Below are positions 43,196-51,450 of a stretch of DNA of 64,000 nucleotides, in pieces. This DNA comes from Fictibacillus phosphorivorans (GTDB lineage: Bacteria > Bacillota > Bacilli > Bacillales > Fictibacillaceae). The stretch is taken from NCBI RefSeq assembly GCF_001619875.1, contig NZ_LRFC01000008.1:140923-204922 (forward strand), read 5' to 3'. The stretch's first letter is position 1, and each line of letters begins with the position of its first letter. The notes under the pieces are model-generated. The model was not told where the DNA came from. It worked only from the letters and a program-made list of their open reading frames with translations, and did not search any database. Made by a program: the position numbers and the translations under genes.

Positions 43196-45583
43196 ATGAA
43201 AAAAGGAAAATGGGTTTCTGCTGCCCTTGCAGCAATGTTAAGCTGCAGTGCTTTTTCCAGTGTAAGTGCAGCGCCTGTTAATGTTTTGTCAGATGTTAAA
43301 GATTCTGCAATTGAAGAAAAAGGACATCAGCATGCTGGTGGTCCATTCGATTTGGCCATTGCAAATGATGAAAGATTAATAGAAATGCTTAAAAAGAACG
43401 GCCAAATTAGCAAGAATGCAAGTGAAGCAGATGCACAAAAACAACTGCAGAAGTTTTTAAAGAACAAGCAAGAACATGCTGAGTCACTTCCTAAAGGCGA
43501 GTTAGAAAACGAGCATGGTAAGAAAGAAAAAAAGGGAAAAGAAAAGCATAATAAAGATGGTCTAAAGCACGGAAAGAAAGGTAAAAACAATGACGTTAAA
43601 CCTGTAGTAGATGAAAAGTGGACAGGCGGCGAGCGCCTTGATAACGTACTTGTTCTTCTTGTAGAGTACCCTGACTTTCCGGCAAAAGATATCGCTCCTG
43701 AAGAAACGGACATGCACTATGACGAATATTTAAAGCAACATTATGAAGATATGATTTTTGGTGATAATGGATACAAAGGTCCTAATGGAGAAGACTTAGT
43801 ATCTGTAAAACAATACTATGAACAGCAATCTGGGGGAAGCTATTCCATTACAGGTAAAGTCGGTGGCTGGTACCAAGCTAAACATCCAGCAGCTTACTAC
43901 GGCGGAAATGTTCCTGATCCAGATGGAAGTGATGCTAAACCGCGTGACCTTGTAAAAGAAGCACTAGAGGCAGCAGCAAAGGATCCTGAGATTGATTTAA
44001 GGGAGTTTGACCAAGAGGATCGTTATGACCTGGACGGAGACGGTAATCTTCGTGAGCCGGATGGATTAGTAGACCACTTGATGGTTGTTCACTCAAGCGT
44101 GGGTGAAGAAGCTGGCGGCGGTTCACTTGGTGGAGACGCTATCTGGAGCCATCGTTGGAATCTAGGAGGTATCTTCCCTATTACAGGATCTCCAACACCA
44201 GAAGTAGATTATTGGGGACAAGGGAAAATGTATGCATATGACTATACGATTGAACCTGCTGATGGAGCAGCTGGCGTGTTCGCTCATGAATATGGTCATG
44301 ATTTAGGTCTTCCAGATGAATACGACACACAGTATACAGGTGCAGGTGAAGCGGTAGCTTATTGGTCAATCATGTCTAGCGGTAGCTGGGCCGGAGATAT
44401 TCCAGGAACAGAGCCAACAGGTTTTAGTGCTTGGTCCAAAGAATTCTTGCAATCTAGTATGGAAGGCTCCAACTGGTTGTCTGGGGAGACACTAAACCTC
44501 GATAAGCTTGATAAAAAAGGTGTTGAAGTGCTGCTAGATCAGGCTAACACGAAAGGTACAAATAATGATGCAGTTCGTGTAGATCTTCCTGAGAAAGAGA
44601 CTGTCGTAAATACTCCTTTCAGCGGTGAGTATCAATATCATAGCGGCAGTGGCAACAACCTAGATAACTCATTGGTTACTTCACTTGATTTAACTCAAGC
44701 CAAATCAGCAGAGCTCTCTTTTAAAACTTGGTATGACATTGAACAAGATTGGGATTATGCTTCCGTACAAGTGAAAGAAAAAGGTTCTGATGAATGGACT
44801 ACTGTTTCAGGTAACATAACGACACAAGAAGATCCGTATGAGCAAAATCCTGGTGACGGGATCACTGGTAAATCAGACGGATGGGTTGATGGAGTCTTCG
44901 ATCTTTCGGCTTATAAAGGAAAAGAAATAGAACTGAAGTTAAACTATTGGACAGACGTTGCAGCCATCTATCCTGGATTTTTTGTAGATGATATAACAGT
45001 AAAAGTTGATGGAAATCAGACACTATTTGATGATGCAGAGAGCGATTCTTCGTTTACACCGGACGGTTTTACGAAAAACCAAGGTAAATTCTACTCTACT
45101 CACTACTATCTATTAGAATGGCGTAATCATGCAGGTGTAGATACAGGGTTAGCTCATATTCGCCGTGGCGACAGTCTTATGAAATATGATGGCGGACTTC
45201 TTGTATGGTATGTGGATGACAGTTACTCAGATAACTGGACAGGCGTTCACCCTGGAGATGGTTTCTTAGGTGTTGTGGATGCTAATCAAGAAACATTAAG
45301 ATGGAGTGATGCCTCCGTAGCTTCTACTCGCTACCAAATCCATGATGCTGCTTTCTCAAAGCAAAAAAGCGAGAAGATGTTCCTAGATTATCGTGAATTG
45401 CTTGGTCTTACCTTAAAAGATTACAATACTAGTGCAACTCCTAAATTTTATGACAAAAAAGATTACAGCAATCCTGGACTTCCGGATGCTGGACGTAACG
45501 TACCAAAATACGGGCTACAATTTGAAGTGTTAAATTCTAGCAAAGATAACTCAGTAGGTAAGATTAAAATCTCACGTAAGTAA
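43196..45583 (+). CDS. inhA: Immune inhibitor A-type M6 metalloprotease
   Basis: The start is ATG 43196 after GGGGGGATTTTG. The 795-residue protein has a signal peptide ending near VSAAP, a propeptide of about 120 residues rich in Lys and Glu, and the M6 catalytic domain with HEYGHDLGLPDEYD (about residue 364) supplying zinc ligands and the catalytic Glu. C-terminal beta-sandwich regions follow (SAELSFKTWYDIEQDWDYASVQV; WRNHAGVDTGLAHIRRGD). InhA proteases degrade antimicrobial peptides and host proteins and can be exosporium components. A propeptide-like lipoprotein gene follows. Confidence 0.93.
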   Translation: MKKGKWVSAALAAMLSCSAFSSVSAAPVNVLSDVKDSAIEEKGHQHAGGPFDLAIANDERLIEMLKKNGQISKNASEADAQKQLQKFLKNKQEHAESLPKGELENEHGKKEKKGKEKHNKDGLKHGKKGKNNDVKPVVDEKWTGGERLDNVLVLLVEYPDFPAKDIAPEETDMHYDEYLKQHYEDMIFGDNGYKGPNGEDLVSVKQYYEQQSGGSYSITGKVGGWYQAKHPAAYYGGNVPDPDGSDAKPRDLVKEALEAAAKDPEIDLREFDQEDRYDLDGDGNLREPDGLVDHLMVVHSSVGEEAGGGSLGGDAIWSHRWNLGGIFPITGSPTPEVDYWGQGKMYAYDYTIEPADGAAGVFAHEYGHDLGLPDEYDTQYTGAGEAVAYWSIMSSGSWAGDIPGTEPTGFSAWSKEFLQSSMEGSNWLSGETLNLDKLDKKGVEVLLDQANTKGTNNDAVRVDLPEKETVVNTPFSGEYQYHSGSGNNLDNSLVTSLDLTQAKSAELSFKTWYDIEQDWDYASVQVKEKGSDEWTTVSGNITTQEDPYEQNPGDGITGKSDGWVDGVFDLSAYKGKEIELKLNYWTDVAAIYPGFFVDDITVKVDGNQTLFDDAESDSSFTPDGFTKNQGKFYSTHYYLLEWRNHAGVDTGLAHIRRGDSLMKYDGGLLVWYVDDSYSDNWTGVHPGDGFLGVVDANQETLRWSDASVASTRYQIHDAAFSKQKSEKMFLDYRELLGLTLKDYNTSATPKFYDKKDYSNPGLPDAGRNVPKYGLQFEVLNSSKDNSVGKIKISRK

Positions 45584-45596
45584 TTTATGTTTATTA

Positions 45597-45629
45597 AACC
45601 CAACTGTATTCCTGTACAGTTGGGTTTTG
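45597..45629 (+). terminator. Terminator after inhA
   Basis: AACCCAACTGTA and TACAGTTGGGTT pair perfectly and are followed by TTGC, 14 bp after the stop. Some read-through into the next gene is possible. Confidence 0.8.
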
Positions 45630-45669
45630 CTTTATAAGGGGTAAACTGTATCTGTAAGGAGGGTGAATC

Positions 45670-46017
45670 ATGAAAACCTTTATGCGGATTTTTCTATTAG
45701 TAAGCTTATCGTCCATTTTGGTCAGCTGCGGCTCTCAAACAGAACAAAAAAATAACGTTCAACAAAATGAGAAAGAAACAACCGATTCTGATTCAAAGGC
45801 AAAAAACGAGGTGAATACGATGATTGCAAATGATGAAAAAATAATTGAAATGCTAAAGAAAAAAGGCGAGATTCCTGAGGATGCTACACCTGAGGAGATC
45901 AATCAGGCTCTTCAGAAGTATTTACAAAACAAGAACCCAGGAAACTTACAAAATGAGAAGGAAAAGAAACAATATATAAATGACTTGAAAGAAAAAATTC
46001 AAAAAGGACAAAACTAA
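45670..46017 (+). CDS. Lipoprotein resembling the InhA propeptide
   Basis: A 115-residue lipoprotein with lipobox ILVSCGS and ribosome site AAGGAGGGTGAATC. After a polar linker it contains IANDEKIIEMLKKKGEIP and QALQKYLQNKN. InhA, encoded just upstream, has IANDERLIEMLKKNGQIS and QKQLQKFLKNKQ in its propeptide at the same spacing; I count about 60 percent identity over 33 residues. The protease domain is absent. I infer a membrane-anchored relative of the propeptide that could inhibit or help fold InhA at the cell surface. No characterised family is known to me. Confidence 0.75.
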   Translation: MKTFMRIFLLVSLSSILVSCGSQTEQKNNVQQNEKETTDSDSKAKNEVNTMIANDEKIIEMLKKKGEIPEDATPEEINQALQKYLQNKNPGNLQNEKEKKQYINDLKEKIQKGQN

Positions 46018-46048
46018 AAAAGGACATTCATAAGAACGTCCTTTTTTA
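46015..46048. terminator. Bidirectional terminator after the lipoprotein gene
   Basis: AAAAAAGGAC and GTCCTTTTTT flank a short loop and can serve the converging dinB-like gene. Confidence 0.75.
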
Positions 46049-46057
46049 TGCTTAACC

Positions 46058-46570
46058 TTAATATTGCTGCTGTAAGGAATACAGATAAAAAATATAATCG
46101 GTTGAAGCCCCTTTATGTCCCTGTTGATTTAAAATAGCAGAAATATGACCGCGATGATAGGTGCCGTGATTTACGATATGCTGAATAAGATCTGCATAGC
46201 TTGAGTGGAGTGTACCAAAATGAGGATGATGAACAGTTGTTTCTTGAAATAAATCTGCCTTCTGAGCCATAAATGTCTCGTAATCCGATCCCATCTTCTC
46301 AAATTTTAACTGCATATCATGTAAATCAGATTCATTTAATTCCTGGTATATCGACTTAAGGGAGTCAAGAATATCTTCAAACTTCTCCCCTTTCAATGCC
46401 TTTAGCCACACATAATCCACTTGATGCATGTGAATGAGAACATCTGCTATAGTCGGAAAGACGCTATCAACCTCTTTTCGATAAACTTCTGCCGGAAGAC
46501 TCTTTAACTGCTCAAAAACTTTATTATTCGCCCAAAGATTAAATTGATGTAGTTGTATAGATTTATCCAT
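46058..46570 (-). CDS. DinB-family protein
   Basis: The start is ATG 46570 after GGAGGTAGAA. The 170-residue four-helix protein has a possible metal-binding triad: His in LIHMHQVDYVWLKAL and two His in NHGTYHRGHISAILNQ. DinB/YfiT proteins act as thiol-dependent transferases or remain uncharacterised. There is no LexA-type box that I can point to, so damage induction is not supported. Confidence 0.82.
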   Translation of the reverse strand: MDKSIQLHQFNLWANNKVFEQLKSLPAEVYRKEVDSVFPTIADVLIHMHQVDYVWLKALKGEKFEDILDSLKSIYQELNESDLHDMQLKFEKMGSDYETFMAQKADLFQETTVHHPHFGTLHSSYADLIQHIVNHGTYHRGHISAILNQQGHKGASTDYIFYLYSLQQQY

Positions 46571-46787
46571 TTCTACCTCCAAAGGATTAAGGGTTCTAGA
46601 TAAATTCTAGCTTTTTTTACAAAATCCTGTTAATAAAACCAATTAAACGAACAAATGTTTTATTATCAGAGCTTACGTTGTAAAAACGTATTCTTGTTAT
46701 TGACTAAATAGTGAAGAAAAGCGTGAAATGTGTTCGTGAAATGTACACTTTGATAATTTGTTTGTATAGGAAGGCCACTAAAATAGA

Positions 46788-46871
46788 ATTACGAGGTAAT
46801 TTAGTTTTTATAAGAGGTAATTGCTAATAATTCCGCATATAAGCCTCAAAATTCCGCGTATAAAAAAATTT
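46788..46871. repeat. 21-bp periodic array F (cores AGGTAATT and ATTCCGC)
   Basis: Four 21-bp units start at 46788, 46809, 46830 and 46851. The first two share GAGGTAATT, the last two share ATTCCGC, A or G, TATAA. The array is therefore made of two diverged pairs in one register. Confidence 0.65.
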
Positions 46872-46888
46872 ATCCGATTTTCGACAAA

Positions 46889-46925
46889 TAAAAAGATGAC
46901 TCATCACCTTAAATGAGTCATCTTC
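46889..46925 (-). terminator. Terminator after luciferase-like gene 1
   Basis: Minus-strand AAGATGACTCA and TGAGTCATCTT pair perfectly and are followed by TTTATT. Confidence 0.8.
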
Positions 46926-46964
46926 ATATGCATACCCCTTCATCTCACGGAGTGCGCCTACAGA

Positions 46965-47987
46965 TTAGTTCTTATTCACAATCTCTGATAATAGCTCGAA
47001 TGAACGCAATCTTGCATTGTGATCATAGATCTGGCCATTAACAATAATTTCATCAGCCTGAGTTTCATCTAAGAATGATTGCAGTTTATCCTTAACTGTA
47101 TCTGGACTTCCTACAATCGTAGTGCGTAATTGCTGATCAATCGCCGCTTTTTCATATGGACTCCATATACCATCCATACTTTCAACAGGTGGCTTAAGTT
47201 TCGAAGGTTTTCCTCGGACTAAGTTTACAAATTGCTGCTGCAATGACGTAGCGATTTTAGCTGCTTCTTCATCTGTATCTGCAACAACAACATTCGCTCC
47301 TACCATCGCGTACGGTTCATCTAGAACTTCGGATGGCGTAAATGTCGTTCGATATAATTCTAGTGCAGGAAGCGTGTTATCAGGTGAAAAGTGACTGGCA
47401 AAGGCAAATGGAAGTCCTTCACGTCCTGCTAAACGTGCACTGAATCCGCTTGAACCTAACAGCCAGATCGGTATATCTTGCCCTTCCCCAGGGACCGCTC
47501 TTACATTCATAGGAGTTTCAGAGCGTTCAGGATCAAGGAAAGTGCGTAATTCTTCTAATTGGTATGGAAAATCATCACCCATACTGCCTAAATCACGGCG
47601 TAATGCTTGTGCTGTAATTTGATCCGTTCCAGGTGCACGGCCTAACCCTAGATCTATTCTTCCAGGATATAGAGCATCCAGTGTACCGAATTGTTCTGCA
47701 ATCACGAGTGGCGCATGATTAGGAAGCATGATCCCGCCAGAACCTACACGGATCTTTGAAGTACCTCCAGCGACATGCCCGATCACAACCGAAGTCGCTG
47801 AACTCGCAATTCCAGGCATGTTGTGATGTTCAGCAAGCCAGTAACGGTTATAACCCCATTTTTCAGCATGCTGTGCAAGGTCTAGTGTATTTTTGAATGA
47901 CTCGGAAACCGTTCCGCCTTCTATAACTGGTGCTAGGTCAAGAACAGACCACTTTATATCACTTAATCGTTTTGTATTGGACATCAT
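46965..47987 (-). CDS. Luciferase-like (LLM) flavin monooxygenase 1
   Basis: A 340-residue protein of the bacterial luciferase fold with [40 protein letters not shown] and [10 protein letters not shown], features of the CYP-like Bacillus LLM group (YceB/YwcH type). It would use FMNH2 from a partner reductase to oxidise an unknown organic substrate. A related paralogue lies 98 bp upstream on the same strand; they may be co-transcribed. Ribosome site AAGGAGGACGTT. Confidence 0.82.
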   Translation of the reverse strand: MMSNTKRLSDIKWSVLDLAPVIEGGTVSESFKNTLDLAQHAEKWGYNRYWLAEHHNMPGIASSATSVVIGHVAGGTSKIRVGSGGIMLPNHAPLVIAEQFGTLDALYPGRIDLGLGRAPGTDQITAQALRRDLGSMGDDFPYQLEELRTFLDPERSETPMNVRAVPGEGQDIPIWLLGSSGFSARLAGREGLPFAFASHFSPDNTLPALELYRTTFTPSEVLDEPYAMVGANVVVADTDEEAAKIATSLQQQFVNLVRGKPSKLKPPVESMDGIWSPYEKAAIDQQLRTTIVGSPDTVKDKLQSFLDETQADEIIVNGQIYDHNARLRSFELLSEIVNKN

Positions 47988-48085
47988 AACGTCCTCCTTA
48001 TATAAAGCAACAAAAAAATTAGCTACTATATTTTAATAATCGATAATAGTATAACAATGTTACTTGATGAAATAAAAAAATTTGC

Positions 48086-49084
48086 TTACTTTCTAATTTC
48101 ATTTGCAAGAAGCTCATAAGATCGGATTCGGTCTTCATAACGGTCTGTGATGGTAACGATCATCATTTCATCAGCTTCATAAATTTCTTGTAGCTTGTTT
48201 AATTCCTCTATTACCACAGATGGACTGCCAATAACCATCTTTCTTCTTGCCTCATGTAAAAGTTTAGTTTGTTGGTCACTTGAAATAAGTTTTTGAGCCT
48301 CTTCTATGGAAGGAATTCCTCTGTCCCCCCTGCCTTCTGAATTTTGTTTTTTCCATAAAATTCCCGGCAAAGCTAGCTGTTCTGCCTTTTCTGTTGTTTC
48401 TGCACAAATGATAGAAACGGCAATAATCGTTTCTGGTACCTCTTGAGTCTTACTAGAACGAAATTGTTTTTTATATGACGCCACAATTTCTGGTCCTAGT
48501 TTATCGCTCATAAAATGACCAAACGCATAAGCGGTTCCGTACTCTGCAGCGAGTACCGCACTTTTGTGACTTGTCCCTAGGATCCAAGGAACAGGGGCAA
48601 TCTCAGGAACTGGAGAGGCTTTTATCTTTGAAAATAGATCTTCTGGCGGAAAATCATGGTGTAGAAACTGAAGCAGTTGTTTAATCGCATTTGGCATTTT
48701 TCGGACATTCTCCAAAAAATTTTCTGATAAAGCCATCGTTGCTTCAGCAGAGCCACCAGGAGCACGGCCAATGCCAAGGTCAATTCGCCCAGGAAAAAGA
48801 GTCGCAAGCAGATTGTACGTTTCTGCAACACGATATGGTTTATAATGCGGCAGCAATACAGCACCAGCACCCAATCGTATCTTTTCTGTATGCGCACCAA
48901 TATACCCGAGCATCACTTCTGGTGCAGAACAGGATAAACCTGAAAAGTCATGGTGTTCAGCAATCCAATATCTCGCATACCCGAGTTGTTCTCCTGCCTT
49001 TGCTAGTTCCATTGAAGCTTGAAGAGCTTCATGTGCGTTTTTTCCATAAGCGATTGGTGATTGATCTAAAATGCTTAATTTCAT
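48086..49084 (-). CDS. Luciferase-like (LLM) flavin monooxygenase 2
   Basis: The start is ATG 49084 after GAGGAGAAGTACT; the frame is open upstream to 49135 but without a better site. The 332-residue protein has MKLSILDQSPIAYG, RYWIAEHHDFSGLSCSAPEVMLGYIG and LGIGRAPGGS. It belongs to the same group as its neighbour with moderate similarity, which suggests an old duplication with different substrates. Confidence 0.82.
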   Translation of the reverse strand: MKLSILDQSPIAYGKNAHEALQASMELAKAGEQLGYARYWIAEHHDFSGLSCSAPEVMLGYIGAHTEKIRLGAGAVLLPHYKPYRVAETYNLLATLFPGRIDLGIGRAPGGSAEATMALSENFLENVRKMPNAIKQLLQFLHHDFPPEDLFSKIKASPVPEIAPVPWILGTSHKSAVLAAEYGTAYAFGHFMSDKLGPEIVASYKKQFRSSKTQEVPETIIAVSIICAETTEKAEQLALPGILWKKQNSEGRGDRGIPSIEEAQKLISSDQQTKLLHEARRKMVIGSPSVVIEELNKLQEIYEADEMMIVTITDRYEDRIRSYELLANEIRK

Positions 49085-49169
49085 AGTACTTCTCCTCGTT
49101 TTTAAATCAGTCATATTTTCTCCTGAATTTCTCATTTTATAGGGACTACAACTTTCTCTTAAATATACG

Positions 49170-49200
49170 AAAGGACCTCTAACGATTAAGAGGTCCTTAT
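49170..49200 (-). terminator. Terminator after the EAL-HDOD gene
   Basis: AAGGACCTCT and AGAGGTCCTT form a 10-bp perfect stem; only three Ts follow on the minus strand. Confidence 0.65.
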
Positions 49201-49203
49201 AAC

Positions 49204-50439
49204 TTAGATGGATTCTATTATATTTTTTTCAGTATCAGTTTGTAAAAATTGATTTGATAATACCATACTTGCTTGATACTGAGTGAATAATTCATCTTCT
49301 GTCACATGAAGTGTCCGGCATAACGTTTGTATCTCGATCCAAGCGCCACGTTCTAAATGCTGTACGATTGTTAAAGCAAGATTGTACTTATCCTTGTTCC
49401 CAAGGAGTGCCTCAGCAAGCTCATTTGTAATAGGGAGATCTTTAATGATCTCTTTCATATCCTTGCTAAGAAGTGTATCTATAAATGAGAACATACCAAA
49501 CATATAGAGGTGATTTTTGGGGACACCTACAATCTGTGCAATACGTTCAAAAAAGACAGCTCTTGTTAAGCTAAGTTTAACGATTTCCATCTGGTTATCT
49601 GCTCTGTTCAAACTGGACATCATGAGGATCATAATCCATTTCTTAATCTCGTAAAGTCCTACCAATACTACTGCTTGTTTTATGGATGTTATCTTGCTTT
49701 TAAAAAAGTATGTTCCGGAATTCATAACTTTTAATAGCTTATAGGAAAGTGACAAATCCCGCTGAATAAGACTGCTGATTTCATTCACATCAGGCTCTGA
49801 ACTGCTGAGCTTTTCTAAAAGTAAAATATAGTTTGTTGGAATAGGTGCGATATCTTTTCCTTGCAAGATGATAGGCTTGCTAAAAAAGTATCCTTGAAAA
49901 TATTCAAAACCCAAGCTTCGCGCTTCTTCAAATTGCTCTCGTGTTTCTATTTTTTCTGCTAAAAAAGTCACTTGGTCTTTATAGGTTTCGATCATATTTT
50001 TCATTTCTGCATATTCCATGACTAAATAATCAACCTTAATGATATCTATGTACGGCAGCAGCGAATCTAGATCTTTGTTAACAGAAACATCATCAAGTGC
50101 TATAATATACCCTTTATTCTTCAACTCTTTACAGACCGTTAGTACCTCTTCACTCAAACGGACATCTTCTAAAATCTCTACCACAATATATTCGGGGGAT
50201 ATGTATGTCGGAATCCGATTTAGCAAAAGGTTTTCCGTAAAGTTGATGAAGCACTTTTTTCGTTCCCCCACCTCTTTAATTCCGATCCCTGTGAAACTGT
50301 TTACCATAACATCAATCGTAGCACTGTCATGATCAAATCCTTCGTACCTGTTCGTTGCACTATTTCGATATAAAAGTTCATATGCGACAACATTCTCATC
50401 TTTGTCTAAGATAGGTTGTCTGCCGATAAATATATCCAT
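49204..50439 (-). CDS. EAL-HDOD signalling protein (YuxH-like)
   Basis: The start is ATG 50439. The 411-residue protein has an N-terminal EAL-type domain (MDIFIGRQPILDKDENVVAYELLYR, YIIALDDVSVNKDLDSLL, VTFLAEKIETREQFEEARSLGFEYFQGYFF) and a C-terminal HDOD domain (DLSLSYKLLKVMNSGTYF, AVVLVGLYEIKKWIMILMMS). The signature EAL reads EIL, but the DD and E of the fold are partly present. B. subtilis YuxH has the same layout and is thought to be enzymatically inactive for c-di-GMP. I infer a regulatory role. Confidence 0.85.
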   Translation of the reverse strand: MDIFIGRQPILDKDENVVAYELLYRNSATNRYEGFDHDSATIDVMVNSFTGIGIKEVGERKKCFINFTENLLLNRIPTYISPEYIVVEILEDVRLSEEVLTVCKELKNKGYIIALDDVSVNKDLDSLLPYIDIIKVDYLVMEYAEMKNMIETYKDQVTFLAEKIETREQFEEARSLGFEYFQGYFFSKPIILQGKDIAPIPTNYILLLEKLSSSEPDVNEISSLIQRDLSLSYKLLKVMNSGTYFFKSKITSIKQAVVLVGLYEIKKWIMILMMSSLNRADNQMEIVKLSLTRAVFFERIAQIVGVPKNHLYMFGMFSFIDTLLSKDMKEIIKDLPITNELAEALLGNKDKYNLALTIVQHLERGAWIEIQTLCRTLHVTEDELFTQYQASMVLSNQFLQTDTEKNIIESI

Positions 50440-50578
50440 TACGATCACCATTTCAGTATTGATTCTTTTATTTCCTTTATATAGACATCAAACCATAAAT
50501 TGTAAGTAAGTACAATATGTGTATTGTTGTTAAAATGTTCCATATTGTGTGAATTTTTTTGTAAACCTGCTTATATAC

Positions 50579-50604
50579 GTTTCGTTATATTTTTCTGTGG
50601 GAAC
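50579..50604 (+). promoter_or_regulatory. Sigma-B-type promoter of the stress genes
   Basis: GTTTCG (50579-50584) and GGGAAC (50599-50604) are 14 bp apart and match the sigma-B consensus GTTTAA and GGGTAT except for a few bases. The leader runs to the AAAGGAGG site of the gene at 50645. Confidence 0.7.
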
Positions 50605-50644
50605 ACAAATAAGGTAACCAATCTTCAACAAAAGGAGGAATTCG

Positions 50645-51175
50645 ATGGATACACATAGTAAGGTGGTAGGCGTTTTCCGTTCAGAAGATGATGCAATTGA
50701 GGCAATCAAAGAGTTGAAACATCAAGGATATGATGAAAATGATATCTCGGTGATTGCAAAAGACAAGAAAGAAGTAAAACATATTCATGATGAAACAGGC
50801 TCCAAAGCCCCTGAAGGTGCCGCAACAGGTATGGCTACTGGAGGTGTTCTTGGTGGTATTGGCGGATTACTGCTAGGTGCAGGAGCGCTCGCCATCCCTG
50901 GAATCGGACCAATCGTAGCAGCAGGACCAATAGCAGCAGCACTTGGCGGAGCAGCTGTAGGCGCTGGAGCTGGTGGAATTGTTGGGGCTCTTGTAGGTCT
51001 AGGAATTCCTGAAAATGAGGCGAAAGAATACGAACAATCTGTTGAAGCTGGTGACATTCTTGTTCTAGTTGATACGAATGAAGTCAGCCGACATAGGCAA
51101 GTCAACGATACATTCCGTACGTACCGTTCAACAAATGCACATCGTTATGAAGATTCATATTCCAATAAATATTAA
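50645..51175 (+). CDS. General stress protein (YflT/GSP17M-type)
   Basis: A 176-residue protein. The first 60 residues form a YflT-type fold (KVVGVFRSEDDAIEAIKELKHQGYDENDISVIAKD). A Gly/Ala-rich segment of about 75 residues with repeated GGIGG/GAGAG patterns could span or insert into a membrane. The C-terminus contains the second half of the fold (ILVLVDTNE). Similar proteins are sigma-B general stress proteins. It is followed by a CsbD-like gene 17 bp away, probably in the same transcript. Confidence 0.82.
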   Translation: MDTHSKVVGVFRSEDDAIEAIKELKHQGYDENDISVIAKDKKEVKHIHDETGSKAPEGAATGMATGGVLGGIGGLLLGAGALAIPGIGPIVAAGPIAAALGGAAVGAGAGGIVGALVGLGIPENEAKEYEQSVEAGDILVLVDTNEVSRHRQVNDTFRTYRSTNAHRYEDSYSNKY

Positions 51176-51192
51176 AAGGAGGATGATTCCAC

Positions 51193-51399
51193 ATGAAAAA
51201 CGATACAATGGAAGGTAAATGGAAACAGTTCAAAGGAGAAGCTAAAAAACAATGGGGTAACCTAACGGATGATGATTACGATCAAGCCCAAGGTGACCGC
51301 GAGAAAATGATTGGCAAGATTCAGGAGCGGCACGGCAGATCCAGAGAAGATGCAGAGCGTGAATACGACGACTGGTACAGCCGAATTGAACAGTATTAA
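51193..51399 (+). CDS. CsbD-family stress protein
   Basis: A 68-residue acidic, hydrophilic protein with the CsbD pattern MEGKWKQFKGEAKKQWGNLTDDD followed by GKIQERHGRSREDAEREYDDW. CsbD proteins are sigma-B-regulated small helical proteins of unknown biochemical role. AAAGGAGGATGATTCCAC provides the ribosome site. Confidence 0.9.
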   Translation: MKNDTMEGKWKQFKGEAKKQWGNLTDDDYDQAQGDREKMIGKIQERHGRSREDAEREYDDWYSRIEQY

Positions 51400-51407
51400 T
51401 AAATAAA

Positions 51408-51439
51408 GGACCCGCTAAGCAAATGCTTAGCGGGTTTTC
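51408..51439 (+). terminator. Terminator after the CsbD gene
   Basis: ACCCGCTAAGC and GCTTAGCGGGT pair perfectly and are followed by TTTC. Confidence 0.85.
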
Positions 51440-51450
51440 ACATGTTTACA

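Larger units (their letters stand above)
46571..46964. other. Intergenic region with periodic array F
   Basis: About 390 bp between the DinB gene and the luciferase-like gene. It holds the repeat array at 46788-46871 and the terminator at 46889-46925. No gene is visible. Confidence 0.6.

Noticed and set aside
49204..50439. Active c-di-GMP phosphodiesterase
   Set aside because: The EAL signature is changed to EIL and the protein matches the YuxH type considered catalytically degenerate.
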